Part shown: one piece after another, positions 1-11,524 of the stretch | How the letters are laid out: every line of letters begins with the position of its first letter | Position numbering within the stretch: the stretch's first letter is position 1 | Assembly (NCBI RefSeq): GCF_028201475.1 | Contig: NZ_CP116383.1 | Span: 1,116,001-1,180,000, forward strand | Reading direction: 5' to 3' | Source: Vibrio sp. SCSIO 43137 | Lineage (GTDB): Bacteria > Pseudomonadota > Gammaproteobacteria > Enterobacterales > Vibrionaceae | Length of the DNA: 64,000 bases | Notes under the pieces: model-generated | Database searches by the model: none | Told to the model about the DNA's origin: nothing | Seen by the model: only the letters and a program-made list of their open reading frames with translations | Translations under genes and position numbers: made by a program

Positions 1-2
1 TT

Positions 3-1403
3 GAAGATGGCGGAATAAATAGCTGGAATATGAGTATTGTCGCTTTCCTGTTATTACTTGGAATGATGACAGCTTTGCTAACTTTATCCGGCGGTACCCG
101 TGCGTTTGCAATGTGGGCTCAGGTAAAAGTTAAAAACAGAAGAGGTTCTAAATTACTTGCCGCATTTTTAGGCGTATTCATCTTTGTCGATGATTATTTT
201 AACAGCCTTGCTGTCGGTGCCATTTCCCGCCCTGTGACAGATCGGTACAACGTATCCCGCGCAAAACTTGCCTATATTCTTGACTCAACGGCCGCACCTA
301 TGTGCGTATTAATGCCGGCATCAAGTTGGGGGGCTTATATAATGACAATCATTAGCGGAATATTAGTGACTCACGGAGTAACTGAATATACCGCATTAGG
401 TGCATACCTGAGATTAGTTCCGATGAACTTCTACGCCGTATTTGCCCTATTAATGGTATTTGCAGTGGCATGGTTCCAGATTGATATCGGTTCTATGCGC
501 AAACATGAATCAGATGCTCTGAATGGAAATGAAAATAACCTTGAAGAAGGTGATAAAAATGCCCGAGATCTGAATGAAGAGCTGGATATTGTCGAAAGTG
601 AAACAGGTAAGGTATCGGATCTAATTCTGCCGATTGTTTTCCTAATCATCGCCACTGTTGCATCGATGCTATATACCGGTGGTCAGGCTCTTGCTTCTGA
701 TAATATCGAATTTAATCTTCTTGGTGCATTTGAAAATACCGATGTAGGTAAGTCGCTAGTATATGGTGGTATTGTCGGTGTTGCAGTAGCACTAATTACT
801 GTATTCAAGCAAAAACTACCTGCAAGCGATATTGGCAAAACACTTTGGATTGGTGCTAAATCAATGTGGGGTGCAATCCTGATATTAGTATTCGCATGGT
901 CAATTGGTTCAGTAATTGGTGATATGAAAACCGGATCTTATTTATCCTCTCTGGTTCAGGGTAATATCGACCCACACTGGTTACCTGTTATTTTATTTTT
1001 GCTTTCTGGTCTTATGGCATTTTCTACCGGTACTTCGTGGGGTACCTTCGGAATTATGTTGCCAATTGCCGGAGATATGGCCGGAGCGACAGATATTGCT
1101 CTGATGCTACCTATGTTAGGTGCGGTATTAGCTGGTTCTGTTTTTGGTGACCACTGTTCTCCGATCTCTGATACCACCATACTGTCATCAACAGGTGCAA
1201 AATGTAACCATATTGAGCACGTGGCGACACAGCTTCCGTATGCACTGATTGTGGCTCTGATCTCTTGTACAGGTTATGTTGTTCTGGGAATGACAGCATC
1301 CATCACTATTGCATTTGTTGCTTCTGCCGTCGCATTTGTAATGGCGTGCTTTGTAATGTCTGCAGTATCTAAGTCTGCCAGAGAGCGGGCTCAGATGGCT
1401 TAA
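3..1403 (+). CDS. NhaC-family Na+/H+ antiporter, 5'-truncated by window edge
   Basis: This is the C-terminal part of a polytopic inner-membrane protein of the NhaC Na+/H+ antiporter family, which exchanges cytoplasmic Na+ for protons. The frame is open from base 3 through the internal ATG at position 30, so the true start lies left of the window. Repeated hydrophobic segments and family-typical polar motifs are visible: FVDDYFNSLAVG, TGTSWGTFG and FGDHCSPISDTTILSS. A charged hydrophilic loop (about residues 160-195 after the internal ATG) separates the two halves. A strong terminator follows the stop. The family call is firm; transport specificity is inferred. Confidence 0.85.
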   Translation, partial: EDGGINSWNMSIVAFLLLLGMMTALLTLSGGTRAFAMWAQVKVKNRRGSKLLAAFLGVFIFVDDYFNSLAVGAISRPVTDRYNVSRAKLAYILDSTAAPMCVLMPASSWGAYIMTIISGILVTHGVTEYTALGAYLRLVPMNFYAVFALLMVFAVAWFQIDIGSMRKHESDALNGNENNLEEGDKNARDLNEELDIVESETGKVSDLILPIVFLIIATVASMLYTGGQALASDNIEFNLLGAFENTDVGKSLVYGGIVGVAVALITVFKQKLPASDIGKTLWIGAKSMWGAILILVFAWSIGSVIGDMKTGSYLSSLVQGNIDPHWLPVILFLLSGLMAFSTGTSWGTFGIMLPIAGDMAGATDIALMLPMLGAVLAGSVFGDHCSPISDTTILSSTGAKCNHIEHVATQLPYALIVALISCTGYVVLGMTASITIAFVASAVAFVMACFVMSAVSKSARERAQMA

Positions 1404-1429
1404 TTTAGCCGTTAACTTAGCTATTTTAT

Positions 1430-1455
1430 AAGGGAAGCTTCGGCTTCCCTTTTTT
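1430..1455 (+). terminator. Rho-independent terminator of the antiporter gene
   Basis: A perfect 9-bp stem (AAGGGAAGC/GCTTCCCTT) closes on a stable TTCG tetraloop and runs into a T tract. It lies 26 nt after the antiporter stop codon and separates that gene from the his leader. Confidence 0.9.
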
Positions 1456-1480
1456 AATCAGAAAAAAGTTAAATTTTCTG

Positions 1481-1509
1481 TTGAAAAAATGATTAAGCTT
1501 AGTTAGTGT
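1481..1509 (+). promoter_or_regulatory. Candidate his operon promoter
   Basis: A -35-like TTGAAA and a -10-like TAGTGT are separated by 17 nt and lie about 30 nt upstream of the leader peptide start. The -10 match is poor, so this is a tentative assignment based on spacing and position. Confidence 0.4.
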
Positions 1510-1539
1510 GAATAGCAACCAAACGGAATTAAAGAATCT

Positions 1540-1587
1540 ATGCGTAATTTAATGTCAAACATTCGTCATCACCATCATCCTGAGTAG
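1540..1587 (+). CDS. hisL: his operon leader peptide
   Basis: A 15-codon reading frame encodes MRNLMSNIRHHHHPE with four consecutive histidine codons (CAT CAC CAT CAT), then TAG. It is the sensor of a transcription attenuator: when charged tRNA-His is scarce the ribosome stalls on the His run and the RNA downstream folds into an antiterminator. The E. coli leader carries seven His codons, so this one is shorter. Its position just before a terminator hairpin and hisG makes the assignment secure despite its size. Confidence 0.9.
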   Translation: MRNLMSNIRHHHHPE

Positions 1588-1591
1588 TCTT

Positions 1592-1690
1592 TCGGGAGAT
1601 GTACGCATATCCGGGAGACAGTAAATCCCGGAGGTGAAATCAAGTGCACAAGATTTGGACCCTCGGGAAGTAGATTTCCGGGGGTTTTTT
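1592..1690 (+). promoter_or_regulatory. his attenuator with terminator hairpin
   Basis: The leader RNA after hisL can form a TCCGGGA/TCCCGGA hairpin at about 1610-1634. A terminator follows at 1660-1690: a 10-bp stem with two G-U pairs (CCCTCGGGAA with TTTCCGGGGG) and a run of six T. The shared CCGGGA, TCGGGA and TTCCGG segments allow the mutually exclusive pairings expected of a his-type attenuator. hisG starts about 70 nt later. Confidence 0.8.
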
Positions 1691-1761
1691 AGTTTTCAGG
1701 ACAAAAAATCTGTGTAGTAAAGAATTGAAATTAACCAAATTAACAGACAGGGAAAATAATA

Positions 1762-2658
1762 ATGCAAACACAACGCCTAAGAATTGCCATTCAGAAAAAA
1801 GGACGCCTGAGCAAGGAATGCCAGGATCTTCTCAAAAAATGTGGTGCCAAGTTTAACCTGATGGGAGAGCGTCTGGTTGTTCACGTAGAGAACATGCCGC
1901 TGGATCTTCTGCTGGTCCGTGACGATGATATTCCGGGGTTAGTTATGGACGGAGTGGTCGATTTGGGCTTTATCGGTGAAAACGAGCTCGAAGAGGTTCG
2001 TCTGGACAGAGTCGCACTAAACGAACCAAGTGATTTTGTTGCACTGCGTCGTCTGGACTTCGGTGGTTGCCGCCTCTCTATTGCCATCGATAAAGATGAA
2101 GTTTATAACGGCCCTCAGGACTTAGCCGGTAAGCGTATTGCCACAACCTACCCACACCTTCTTAAAGCCTATATGGACGAACAGGGCGTTGATTTCAGCA
2201 CTTGTATGCTGACAGGTTCCGTTGAAGTTGCTCCCCGCGCAGGCCTGGCAGATGCCATTGCTGACTTAGTTTCTACCGGCGCTACACTGGAAGCCAACGG
2301 CCTGAAAGAAGCAGAAGTTATTTTCCGTTCGAAAGCGACCTTGATTCAGCGTGCCGGAGAGTTTGACAGTGACAAGCAGGCGCTGATTAATAAGATACTT
2401 ACCCGTATGCAGGGCGTTATTCAGGCGAAAGAGTCCAAGTACATTATGCTGCATGCACCTTCTGATAAATTGGATCAGGTGAAGCAACTGCTACCGGGTG
2501 CTGAAGATCCTACTGTACTGCCATTATCTGCAGAGAAAAACCGCGTAGCCGTTCACCTTGTGAGTACCGAAAACTTGTTCTGGGAAACTATGGAGCAGCT
2601 TAAAGAGTTGGGCGCCAGCTCTATTCTGGTTCTTCCTATCGAAAAGATGATGGAGTAA
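1762..2658 (+). CDS. hisG: ATP phosphoribosyltransferase
   Basis: HisG catalyses the first committed step of histidine synthesis, joining ATP and PRPP to give phosphoribosyl-ATP, and is feedback-inhibited by histidine. The 298-residue product starts [17 protein letters not shown], as in enterobacterial long-form HisG, and has the full length including the C-terminal regulatory ACT-like domain (about residues 225-298). This long form does not need HisZ. A GGGAAAA ribosome site precedes the ATG. It is the first cistron of an uninterrupted his operon, 4 nt before hisD. Confidence 0.97.
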   Translation: MQTQRLRIAIQKKGRLSKECQDLLKKCGAKFNLMGERLVVHVENMPLDLLLVRDDDIPGLVMDGVVDLGFIGENELEEVRLDRVALNEPSDFVALRRLDFGGCRLSIAIDKDEVYNGPQDLAGKRIATTYPHLLKAYMDEQGVDFSTCMLTGSVEVAPRAGLADAIADLVSTGATLEANGLKEAEVIFRSKATLIQRAGEFDSDKQALINKILTRMQGVIQAKESKYIMLHAPSDKLDQVKQLLPGAEDPTVLPLSAEKNRVAVHLVSTENLFWETMEQLKELGASSILVLPIEKMME

Positions 2659-2662
2659 CAAG

Positions 2663-3964
2663 ATGAAAACGGTCGTTTGGCAATCACTGAGCGAATCTCA
2701 GCAAGAGTCTGTACTGGAGCGCCCTGCCATCACTGAAGGCGCGAATATTACTGCTGCGGTGAGTTCAGTTATAGAGAAGGTGAGAGCAGAAGGGGATAAG
2801 GCTCTTATTGAACTTACCGAGAAGTTTGACGGCGTGACTCCGGACTCTATCCGGGTTTCAGAGCAGGAGATAGAAGCCGCTTCTGCCCGTCTGTCAGAAA
2901 AGATGAAGCAGGCACTGGAGCAGGCACATAAGAATATTTCTGTTTTCCATAAAGCACAGAAGCCGCAGCCTTTGCGGGTTGAGACACAGCCGGGTGTAGT
3001 ATGCGAGCAGGTAACCCGCCCGATTAATAAGGTTGGTCTGTATATCCCGGGCGGAAGTGCTCCGTTACCTTCAACAGTACTTATGTTGGGTGTACCGGCT
3101 CAGATAGCGGGATGCCGCAAGGTGGTTCTCTGTTCCCCGCCACCAATAGCCGATGAGATTCTCTATGTCGCTAAGCTTTGCAATATAGATGAAGTCTATA
3201 ATGTCGGTGGCGGACAGGCCGTTGCTGCTATGGCTTACGGTACAGAGACGGTTGCTAAAGTAGAAAAAATCTTTGGCCCGGGTAATGCCTATGTGACGGA
3301 AGCGAAACGTCAAGTAAGCAATGACTTCCGTGGTGCAGCTATTGATATGCCTGCCGGGCCTTCTGAAGTGCTGGTTATTGCGGATGAATACGCTAATGCA
3401 GAATTTATTGCCGCCGATCTTTTAAGTCAGGCAGAGCACGGACCAGATTCTCAGGTGGTTTTGCTGACTCCGTCTGCGGTAGTGGCTGACAAAGTGGCTG
3501 ACGCGGTACAGAAGCAGCTTAAGCAGCTATCCAGAAGCGAGATTGCTGAGCAGGCTCTGGGTTCCAGCATTATCGTGATTGCTGATTCACTAACTCAGTG
3601 CGTATCAATATCTAATTTTTACGGGCCTGAGCACCTTATTGTTCAGACGCGTAATCCTCGCGAACTTCTGCCTCTGCTGGACAATGCCGGTTCTATTTTT
3701 CTAGGTGACTGGTCGCCGGAATCGGTGGGAGATTATGCCTCCGGAACTAACCATGTTCTGCCGACTTATGGTTATACCCGTACCTACTCCAGTTTAGGTC
3801 TGGCAGATTTCTGTAAGCGAATGACGGTGCAGGAACTTTCCGCTGACGGCTTACAGGCGCTGGCACCAACGGTTGTGACAATGGCAGAAGCAGAAGGGCT
3901 GGATGCCCACAAACGGGCAGTGACCATTCGTGTTGAAGCCCTTGAGCAGGGAGCGTCGAACTAG
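2663..3964 (+). CDS. hisD: Histidinol dehydrogenase
   Basis: HisD performs the last two steps of histidine synthesis, oxidising L-histidinol to histidine with two NAD+ and a bound zinc. The 433-residue length is normal for the family. Visible signatures include [14 protein letters not shown], the [11 protein letters not shown] segment and the zinc-site stretch [24 protein letters not shown] near residue 355 is also family-typical. It starts 4 nt after hisG and its stop codon abuts the hisC start, so the cistrons are probably translationally coupled. Confidence 0.97.
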   Translation: MKTVVWQSLSESQQESVLERPAITEGANITAAVSSVIEKVRAEGDKALIELTEKFDGVTPDSIRVSEQEIEAASARLSEKMKQALEQAHKNISVFHKAQKPQPLRVETQPGVVCEQVTRPINKVGLYIPGGSAPLPSTVLMLGVPAQIAGCRKVVLCSPPPIADEILYVAKLCNIDEVYNVGGGQAVAAMAYGTETVAKVEKIFGPGNAYVTEAKRQVSNDFRGAAIDMPAGPSEVLVIADEYANAEFIAADLLSQAEHGPDSQVVLLTPSAVVADKVADAVQKQLKQLSRSEIAEQALGSSIIVIADSLTQCVSISNFYGPEHLIVQTRNPRELLPLLDNAGSIFLGDWSPESVGDYASGTNHVLPTYGYTRTYSSLGLADFCKRMTVQELSADGLQALAPTVVTMAEAEGLDAHKRAVTIRVEALEQGASN

Positions 3965-5020
3965 ATGGAAAAATTAGCCCGTAAACAGGTTCAGGAGCTG
4001 ACACCTTATCTGTCGGCAAGACGTATCGGTGGTAGCGGAGATGTCTGGTTAAACGCCAATGAGTCTCCGTTTAATAATCAGTACCAAAGCTCATTTGAGT
4101 CACTAAACCGCTATAGCGAGTGCCAGCCAGATACGCTTATTCAGGCTTATGCAGACTATGCAGGTGTAGCGCGGGAGCAAGTACTCACGTCCCGTGGTGC
4201 CGATGAAGGGATTGAACTGCTGATCCGTGCCTATTGTGAGCCCGGTGAGGATGCCATTCTTTATTGTCCCCCGACTTATGGTATGTATGCCATCAGTGCC
4301 GAGACGATCGGCGTTGAACGTAAGACCGTTCCCTTGACAGATCAGTGGCAACTGGATCTGGATGGTATTGAGCAGAGCCTGGATAAAGTAAAACTGGTCT
4401 TTGTCTGTAGCCCGAATAACCCAACCGGTAATCTTATTGAGCGAGCCGATATCATTTCACTGCTTGAGATGACAAAGGACAAAGCCATAGTGGTGATGGA
4501 CGAAGCCTATATCGACTTCTGTCCGGAAGCTTCCACAAAAGATCTGCTGGCAGAGTACAACAACCTCGCCATACTAAGAACCTTATCTAAAGCCTTCTCT
4601 CTAGCCGGACTAAGGTGTGGTTTTACCCTTGCCAGTGAAGAGATTATTCAGGTGCTGTTAAAAGTTATTGCGCCTTATCCGGTCCCTGTCCCAGTGGCAG
4701 ATATTGCGGTTCAGGCACTGTCTGAAGATGGTCTTAAAAGAATAGGCGAGCAGGTTACCGAACTAAACGCCAATAAACAGTATCTTGAGCAGTCCCTGTC
4801 TCAGCTAAAGGATGTTGTTGTCTATCCGGGTTGGGGTAACTACCTGCTGATCAAGTTCCCTGAAGGAGACCAGCTATTTAAGGCGGCGTGGGACAACGGC
4901 ATTATTTTAAGAAACTCACCGATTGAAAACTGTGTGCGGATCAGTGTCGGAAGCCGCGCAGAATGTGAAAAAACGGTCAGTTTTATTCAGAAGCAACTGG
5001 ACGGCACATTAGCCCAATAA
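3965..5020 (+). CDS. hisC: Histidinol-phosphate aminotransferase
   Basis: HisC is the PLP-dependent aminotransferase that converts imidazole-acetol phosphate plus glutamate to histidinol phosphate. It has 351 residues, the usual length, with the [10 protein letters not shown] nucleotide/PLP-phosphate region, [10 protein letters not shown], and the Schiff-base lysine in [13 protein letters not shown]. The ATG follows the hisD stop with no gap. The order G-D-C-B-H-A-F-IE is the enterobacterial and Vibrio arrangement. Confidence 0.97.
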   Translation: MEKLARKQVQELTPYLSARRIGGSGDVWLNANESPFNNQYQSSFESLNRYSECQPDTLIQAYADYAGVAREQVLTSRGADEGIELLIRAYCEPGEDAILYCPPTYGMYAISAETIGVERKTVPLTDQWQLDLDGIEQSLDKVKLVFVCSPNNPTGNLIERADIISLLEMTKDKAIVVMDEAYIDFCPEASTKDLLAEYNNLAILRTLSKAFSLAGLRCGFTLASEEIIQVLLKVIAPYPVPVPVADIAVQALSEDGLKRIGEQVTELNANKQYLEQSLSQLKDVVVYPGWGNYLLIKFPEGDQLFKAAWDNGIILRNSPIENCVRISVGSRAECEKTVSFIQKQLDGTLAQ

Positions 5021-5030
5021 GGAAATTACA

Positions 5031-6104
5031 GTGAGCAATCAACAAAAAATACTATTTATTGACCGGGACGGAACGCTGATTGTAGAGCCTCCCGTGGATT
5101 TTCAGGTTGACCGGCTGGACAAGCTTGAGCTGGAACCATTTGTCATTCCAAGCCTGCTGACACTTCAGGATGCTGGTTATCGTCTTGTTATGGTCAGTAA
5201 TCAGGATGGTCTGGGAACAGACAGTTATCCGCAACAGGATTTCGATGCGCCCCATAATATGATGATGCAGATATTTGAATCTCAGGGTGTCAAGTTTGAC
5301 GATGTACTACTCTGCCCGCACTTTGAAGAAGATAACTGCAGTTGCCGTAAACCTAAGCTTGGAATGGTAAAAGAGTACCTGCAAAGCGGAAAAGTCGATT
5401 TTAAAACTTCTGCAGTTATTGGTGACAGAGAGACGGATCTGCAACTGGCAGAAAATATGGCGATTCGCGGTATTCAGTACAACCCGCAGAGCATGGGCTG
5501 GCAGAAAATTGTCACTGAACTTACGGTAAAAGAGCGTAAGTCTCAGGTCGTCAGAACCACTAAAGAGACGGATATCAGTGTTGCCGTCAATCTTGATGTT
5601 CAGGGCGGAAATGAAATCTCAACCGGCCTTGGCTTTTTTGACCATATGCTGGATCAGATAGCCACTCACGGTGCTTTTCAGCTTAAAGTGAAGGTAGACG
5701 GTGACTTACATATTGATGATCACCACTCGGTAGAAGATACCGCTCTGGCACTTGGTCAGGCGCTGAAAGAAGCTCTGGGTGATAAACGCGGAATCGGCCG
5801 CTTTGGCTTTAGCCTGCCGATGGATGAGTGCCTTGCTCAGTGTGCACTGGATTTATCCGGCCGCCCTTATCTTAAGTTTGACGCTAAATTTGGTAGAGAG
5901 TTGGTGGGTGACCTGTCAACAGAGATGGTAGAGCACTTCTTCCGCTCACTGACAGATACACTGGCTTGCACGCTGCACCTCTCTTCGTCCGGTGAAAATG
6001 ATCACCACATTATTGAAAGTCTGTTTAAAGCCTTTGGCCGTACACTGCGTCAGGCGATAAAAGTCGAAGGTACTGAATTGCCTAGTAGCAAGGGGGTTCT
6101 CTAA
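5031..6104 (+). CDS. hisB: Bifunctional histidinol-phosphatase / imidazoleglycerol-phosphate dehydratase
   Basis: This fusion enzyme carries two non-consecutive histidine-pathway activities. Residues 1 to about 165 form a HAD-type histidinol phosphatase with the DxDxT nucleophile motif at D11/D13 (FIDRDGTLI) and a Cys/His zinc loop ([14 protein letters not shown]). Residues from about 167 form the IGP dehydratase, with metal-binding [11 protein letters not shown] and [15 protein letters not shown] motifs and a second HH-containing site near the C-terminus (DHHIIES). The start is GTG, 10 nt after hisC and behind a GGAAA site. The fusion is typical of gamma-proteobacteria. Confidence 0.96.
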   Translation: MSNQQKILFIDRDGTLIVEPPVDFQVDRLDKLELEPFVIPSLLTLQDAGYRLVMVSNQDGLGTDSYPQQDFDAPHNMMMQIFESQGVKFDDVLLCPHFEEDNCSCRKPKLGMVKEYLQSGKVDFKTSAVIGDRETDLQLAENMAIRGIQYNPQSMGWQKIVTELTVKERKSQVVRTTKETDISVAVNLDVQGGNEISTGLGFFDHMLDQIATHGAFQLKVKVDGDLHIDDHHSVEDTALALGQALKEALGDKRGIGRFGFSLPMDECLAQCALDLSGRPYLKFDAKFGRELVGDLSTEMVEHFFRSLTDTLACTLHLSSSGENDHHIIESLFKAFGRTLRQAIKVEGTELPSSKGVL

Positions 6105-6715
6105 TGAGTGCGAAAGTTGTCATTATTGATACCGGTTGTGCCAACGTCTCTTCAGTTAAATTTGCTATAGAGAGGCTTGGTTATGAGGTGACTATCTCTA
6201 AGGAGCCGGAAGTGGTTCTGGCCGCAGACAAGCTGTTTCTGCCCGGGGTAGGTACTGCCAGCGAGGCGATGAACAACCTTAAAGAGCGTGATTTGATTGA
6301 ACTGGTGCAAAAGGTAGAGAAGCCTCTGTTGGGCATCTGCCTTGGTATGCAGCTTCTGGGTAAGCTATCACTGGAACAGGGAGCGAAGTCTTCGGAGCCG
6401 GTGGCTTGTCTGGAGCTGTGTGACGGCGAAGTCAGGCAGATGGAGACGGGTGATCTTCCCCTTCCTCATATGGGCTGGAACACCGTAAAGGCAGAAAAGG
6501 GTAATCCGTTGTTTAAAGGCATTGAAGAAGACGAGTACTTCTATTTTGTGCATAGTTTTGCCATGCCGGTCGGTGATTACACCATCGCACGTTGTGAATA
6601 TGGCCAGCCTTTTTCTGCCGCTATTCAGAGTGGAAACTACTATGGTGTCCAGTTCCACCCGGAGCGTTCATCTAAAGCTGGTTCGCGTCTGATTCAGAAC
6701 TTTCTGCAACTATAA
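6104..6715 (+). CDS. hisH: Imidazole glycerol phosphate synthase, glutaminase subunit
   Basis: HisH is the class I glutamine amidotransferase that feeds ammonia to HisF. The catalytic cysteine lies at about residue 79 in [12 protein letters not shown], and the His/Glu pair is in QFHPERSS near the C-terminus. Length 203 residues is normal. Its ATG shares one base with the hisB TAA stop (TAATG), so translation is probably coupled. Confidence 0.97.
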   Translation: MSAKVVIIDTGCANVSSVKFAIERLGYEVTISKEPEVVLAADKLFLPGVGTASEAMNNLKERDLIELVQKVEKPLLGICLGMQLLGKLSLEQGAKSSEPVACLELCDGEVRQMETGDLPLPHMGWNTVKAEKGNPLFKGIEEDEYFYFVHSFAMPVGDYTIARCEYGQPFSAAIQSGNYYGVQFHPERSSKAGSRLIQNFLQL

Positions 6716-8216
<1,501 letters not shown>

Positions 8217-8220
<4 letters not shown>

Positions 8221-8849
8221 GTGATGCAGTAAATCAGGGTGACCTTGCTGAGCGTATTGACTGGCAGAAAGTCGACGGACTGGTTCCGGCGATAGTTCAG
8301 GACTATGTTTCCAGTCAGGTGCTTATGATGGGCTATATGAACCCTGAAGCGCTGGAGAAGACTGAGCAGACAGGTATGGTGACCTTCTATTCCAGAACCA
8401 AGCAGCGTTTATGGACCAAGGGAGAGACTTCAGGCAATGTTTTGCAACTGAAGAACATTTCCCTTGATTGCGACAATGACACCCTTCTGATTCGGGTAAA
8501 CCCTGTCGGGCCGACTTGCCATACCGGAACAACCACCTGTTTTGATGGTGATAAGCAGGAAGAGTCCCAGATGGTGTGGCTTCATCAGCTTGAGTCTCTG
8601 CTTGCTGCAAGAAAAGATGCTGATCCAGAGTCTTCTTACACAGCCAGCCTTTATGCCCGCGGCACCAAGCGTATTTCGCAGAAAGTGGGAGAAGAGGGCG
8701 TTGAAGTCGCACTTGCGGCGACGTCGGGCGACAAGGCGGAGCTAGTGTGTGAGTCAGCGGATCTTATTTATCACCTTATGGTGTTGCTGCAGGATCAGGG
8801 CTTATCTATGAGTGATGTGGTGAATAAGCTAAAAGAACGTCATAAGTAA
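8217..8849 (+). CDS. hisI: Bifunctional phosphoribosyl-AMP cyclohydrolase / phosphoribosyl-ATP pyrophosphatase
   Basis: This HisIE fusion catalyses the second and third steps of histidine synthesis. The N-terminal cyclohydrolase (to about residue 115) has the zinc-binding CHTGTTTCF motif; the C-terminal pyrophosphatase has the acidic helix [14 protein letters not shown] with catalytic Glu residues. It is the last his cistron: an ATGA overlap joins it to hisF and a hairpin with T tract follows the stop. Confidence 0.96.
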
Positions 8850-8878
8850 CCAGCCTTAATCAGAACTCTCAATAAACG

Positions 8879-8904
8879 AAAAGACTACCCTGAGGTAGTC
8901 TTTT
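8879..8904. terminator. Bidirectional terminator, his operon / ychJ side
   Basis: A perfect 11-bp stem (AAAAGACTACC/GGTAGTCTTTT) with a CTGA loop lies 30 nt after hisI. A/T tracts on both sides let it serve the plus-strand his operon and, less certainly, the converging minus-strand YchJ gene. Confidence 0.85.
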
Positions 8905-8933
8905 CTGTATCTGAGCCTGTATTTGGCAAGCGG

Positions 8934-9398
8934 TTATCCGCAACACTTTTTAAATTTCTTACCGCTGCCACACGGGCAGGGATCATTTCTGCCTACTTTC
9001 TTAGTTTCAACCGGCTCAGGAAATACACCATCTATGTAATACCATAGGGCGTTTTCCCTTACAAAGCGTGAGCGCTCATGCATACACTGCTCAACAGTTC
9101 CTTCCCTCAAGTATGCTTTAAACTCAACAAAACCTTCATCTGTCTCAGTCTCTGGGGCATCGATCACCTCAAGCTTTGTCCAGTCGAGGGCAACAGATTC
9201 CGCAATTCCGTCACGTTCGTTTTCGGCCTGACAGCTCGGATGGTAAGTATTAACGACGAAGTCGACCAGTTTTAATTTATGAGCAGCAAATCGTGCCCTC
9301 ATCAATTGCTCTGGTAGGGTGGCTTTACTGTGATGGTTGTGAACGGGCTGACAACAGTCAGAATAATCAACAAGACTGCCACAAGGACATAATGACAT
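8934..9398 (-). CDS. ychJ: YchJ-family SEC-C zinc-motif protein
   Basis: A 154-residue protein of the YchJ (UPF0225) family. It has two SEC-C type cysteine motifs, one at each end: MSLCPCGS...DCC at the N-terminus and [17 protein letters not shown] at the C-terminus, both expected to bind zinc. Between them is the NTF2-like YchJ domain ([13 protein letters not shown]). SEC-C motifs occur in SecA and in several small stand-alone proteins; no biochemical role can be read from the sequence. It points toward the his operon and is transcribed alone or from the upstream EAL-HDOD gene. Confidence 0.88.
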   Translation of the reverse strand: MSLCPCGSLVDYSDCCQPVHNHHSKATLPEQLMRARFAAHKLKLVDFVVNTYHPSCQAENERDGIAESVALDWTKLEVIDAPETETDEGFVEFKAYLREGTVEQCMHERSRFVRENALWYYIDGVFPEPVETKKVGRNDPCPCGSGKKFKKCCG

Positions 9399-9428
9399 AA
9401 CAGGGATCCGGGTATTTAATTAACAGGT

Positions 9429-10646
9429 TTATTCTGCAGGTGAAGAGAAAAGCTCTTCAGTCCAGAGAATGGCATCATTATAACTTTTTGCAAGGTTCTG
9501 GCTTGAGATACCTAACTCTCTGCGTAACTGGCTTACTTCACCCCATTGTGCATTCTCATAAGCAATGGAGAGGGAGAGGATTTGCCCCAGTTTTCCGCTT
9601 CTTTCCAGCAAAGCACTCTTTATCTGCGTATCGACAGGAAGCGAATCAACAATCATCTCAAGGGACTGATCCAGTAGGGAGTCCAGCAGTGAAAACATAC
9701 CGGTAAGAAAGGCCTGACTTTTATCGGCAGAGCTATCTGTGCCCGTAGCAAGTAATTCACCAAATCTTGCCCGCTGGATAGAGAGAGCATAGAGAGACTC
9801 AGGTTTTGACTCCTGAGTAGAGGCGACCGCTACCAGAGAGACAAACTTACGCAGCTTCTTTTCGCCCATATAGGCCAGAGCCTGATGAAAAGACTTAATT
9901 TCAGAGCTGATATAGGCAGAAGAGTTTACATAGCGTAGTAGCTTGTAGGAGATGGAAACATCGGTCGAGATGATCTTCTCTACTTCGTTGTAGTCAATAT
10001 CATCATGGGCAATCGCCTTACAGAGCTGCACAACCGTCAGAAATGATGGTTCAATTGCTTTGCGTTGTATCACTTCCGGTTTGCTAAAGAAATAGCCCTG
10101 AAAATAGGTGAAACCGGCCTCGATGGCCTGCTGATACTCTTGATACGTTTCGACTTTTTCTGCCAGAAACTTAATTTTGCTCTCTTTCAGACGAGAGATA
10201 AAACTAGCCGCTTTCTCGATAGAAACCAGCCGTATATCGAACTTAATCAGATGGATAAAGGGTAAAAAGCGTTTCCATTCCGGACTGGGAATAAAATCGT
10301 CTAACGCAATGGTGTAGCCTTTGGCATAAAGCTGCTTTATGGCATCCAGCAGAGCGTCGTCCGGCGGACAATCTTCCAGTATCTCAATTACAATTTTATC
10401 TTTAGGAAACAGAGAAGGAACCTGATTGATCAGGCTCTGATAAGGGAAGTTTACAAATCCCAGTTTGTTACCGATAGAGTGGTATTCAGAGCTTAAAAAC
10501 TGATCAGACAGCAGGCGGCTTGTGGCAAGCTCAGCTTCTACTTCAGGGAAGGTGTTTTTAGGACCATCCCGGAAAAGTAGTTCGTAAGCGACAGTGTTTT
10601 TATCTCTGTCCAGTATCGGTTGACGTGCAACGTAAGAATATTTCAT
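9429..10646 (-). CDS. EAL-HDOD (YuxH-family) signalling protein, putative c-di-GMP phosphodiesterase
   Basis: A 405-residue soluble protein. The N-terminal half is an EAL domain (about residues 1-200) and the C-terminal half an HDOD domain (about 200-390). Several EAL motif positions are kept: the EAL-like Glu as YELLF, EILED, the ALDDF metal site, KFD, and YFQGYFFSKP at the end. The usual AEGVE is AEKVET and LDDFG is LDDFI, so catalysis is not certain. Proteins of this layout (for example CdgJ of V. cholerae) affect motility and biofilm. No sensor or membrane segment is visible, and a short tandem repeat sits just before the start codon. Confidence 0.88.
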   Translation of the reverse strand: MKYSYVARQPILDRDKNTVAYELLFRDGPKNTFPEVEAELATSRLLSDQFLSSEYHSIGNKLGFVNFPYQSLINQVPSLFPKDKIVIEILEDCPPDDALLDAIKQLYAKGYTIALDDFIPSPEWKRFLPFIHLIKFDIRLVSIEKAASFISRLKESKIKFLAEKVETYQEYQQAIEAGFTYFQGYFFSKPEVIQRKAIEPSFLTVVQLCKAIAHDDIDYNEVEKIISTDVSISYKLLRYVNSSAYISSEIKSFHQALAYMGEKKLRKFVSLVAVASTQESKPESLYALSIQRARFGELLATGTDSSADKSQAFLTGMFSLLDSLLDQSLEMIVDSLPVDTQIKSALLERSGKLGQILSLSIAYENAQWGEVSQLRRELGISSQNLAKSYNDAILWTEELFSSPAE

Positions 10647-10650
10647 TTTT

Positions 10651-10688
10651 ATTAGATAAAGCCACTCTAAGTATTAGATAAAGCCACT
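10651..10688. repeat. Short tandem direct repeat upstream of the EAL-HDOD gene
   Basis: The 16-mer ATTAGATAAAGCCACT occurs twice with a 22-bp period, ending 4 bp from the start codon of the minus-strand EAL-HDOD gene. It looks like a small local duplication of the leader region. Confidence 0.8.
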
Positions 10689-10788
10689 ATCAGTATGTGG
10701 TTTATTACTAAAATGATAATACGTTCTTTTTGGAGAAAAATCACGGAAGCAGATGTAATAAAGAGAGTTTAAACAATAATTAATATAA

Positions 10789-11517
10789 TTATCGATTAAA
10801 GTCTCTGGTTTCTAACTGAAATGAGCTTTGTGAAAACACCAGTACAGAACCTTGCTGATACCAGTCTCCCAGCACAATACGGGTTTTATCGCCGGTACCT
10901 GACTCGAAATGGTGTATATCCGGCCGGTGGGTATGGCCATGAATCATCAGGTCTACAGAATATCTGTTCATCTCGTCGACAACTTCAGACTGGTTTACAT
11001 CCATAATGTCCAGATTTTTGCTTTTTTTCTCTTCAGCGATATCATTCTGAACCCGTGAAACAATTTTCAACTTTATCGACAGTGGTAGACGGTTATATAA
11101 AAATTGCAACCATGGCAAGTGAACTTTTTTGCGGTAGGCCTGATATTTATGATCGTCGGTACAAAGAGTATCTCCATGCAAAATAATCGCCTGCCTGCCA
11201 TACAGATCTATTTTGCACACATCGGGTAACAGCTTTACTCCCGTCTCTTTTTCAAAGCGTCGTCCCACCAGAAAGTCCCGGTTTCCCTGAACGAAAAAGC
11301 AGGGAACTCCGCTCCCGGTTAACTGTTTAAGGGCTGCCTTAATCTGCTGATTAAAGGCATTGTTATCGTCATCGCCCACCCAGAATTCGAATAGATCACC
11401 AAGAATGTACAATGCATCTGCGTTTATGGCTTCATTGTGAAGAAACGAGAAAAAACAGTCAGTAATATCCGGACGGGAAGGGGTAAGGTGAAGATCTGAA
11501 ATAAATAATGTCGTCAT
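10789..11517 (-). CDS. lpxH: UDP-2,3-diacylglucosamine pyrophosphohydrolase
   Basis: LpxH removes UMP from UDP-2,3-diacylglucosamine to give lipid X, an essential step of lipid A synthesis at the inner membrane. The 242-residue calcineurin-like phosphoesterase shows all metal motifs: ISDLHLTPSRP (D/H), LGDLFEFWVGDD, VQGNRDFLVG, the metal-site histidine in ILHGDTLC and IHGHTHRP. It follows ppiB, an order shared by Vibrio and E. coli. A hairpin lies between ppiB and the lpxH start, and no convincing ribosome site is visible between the hairpin and the ATG. Confidence 0.96.
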   Translation of the reverse strand: MTTLFISDLHLTPSRPDITDCFFSFLHNEAINADALYILGDLFEFWVGDDDNNAFNQQIKAALKQLTGSGVPCFFVQGNRDFLVGRRFEKETGVKLLPDVCKIDLYGRQAIILHGDTLCTDDHKYQAYRKKVHLPWLQFLYNRLPLSIKLKIVSRVQNDIAEEKKSKNLDIMDVNQSEVVDEMNRYSVDLMIHGHTHRPDIHHFESGTGDKTRIVLGDWYQQGSVLVFSQSSFQLETRDFNR

Positions 11518-11524
11518 AATAATA

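Noticed and set aside
8323..8712. 129-codon antisense open frame in hisI
   Set aside because: It is contained in the well-defined hisIE gene on the opposite strand and has no protein similarity that I recognise.
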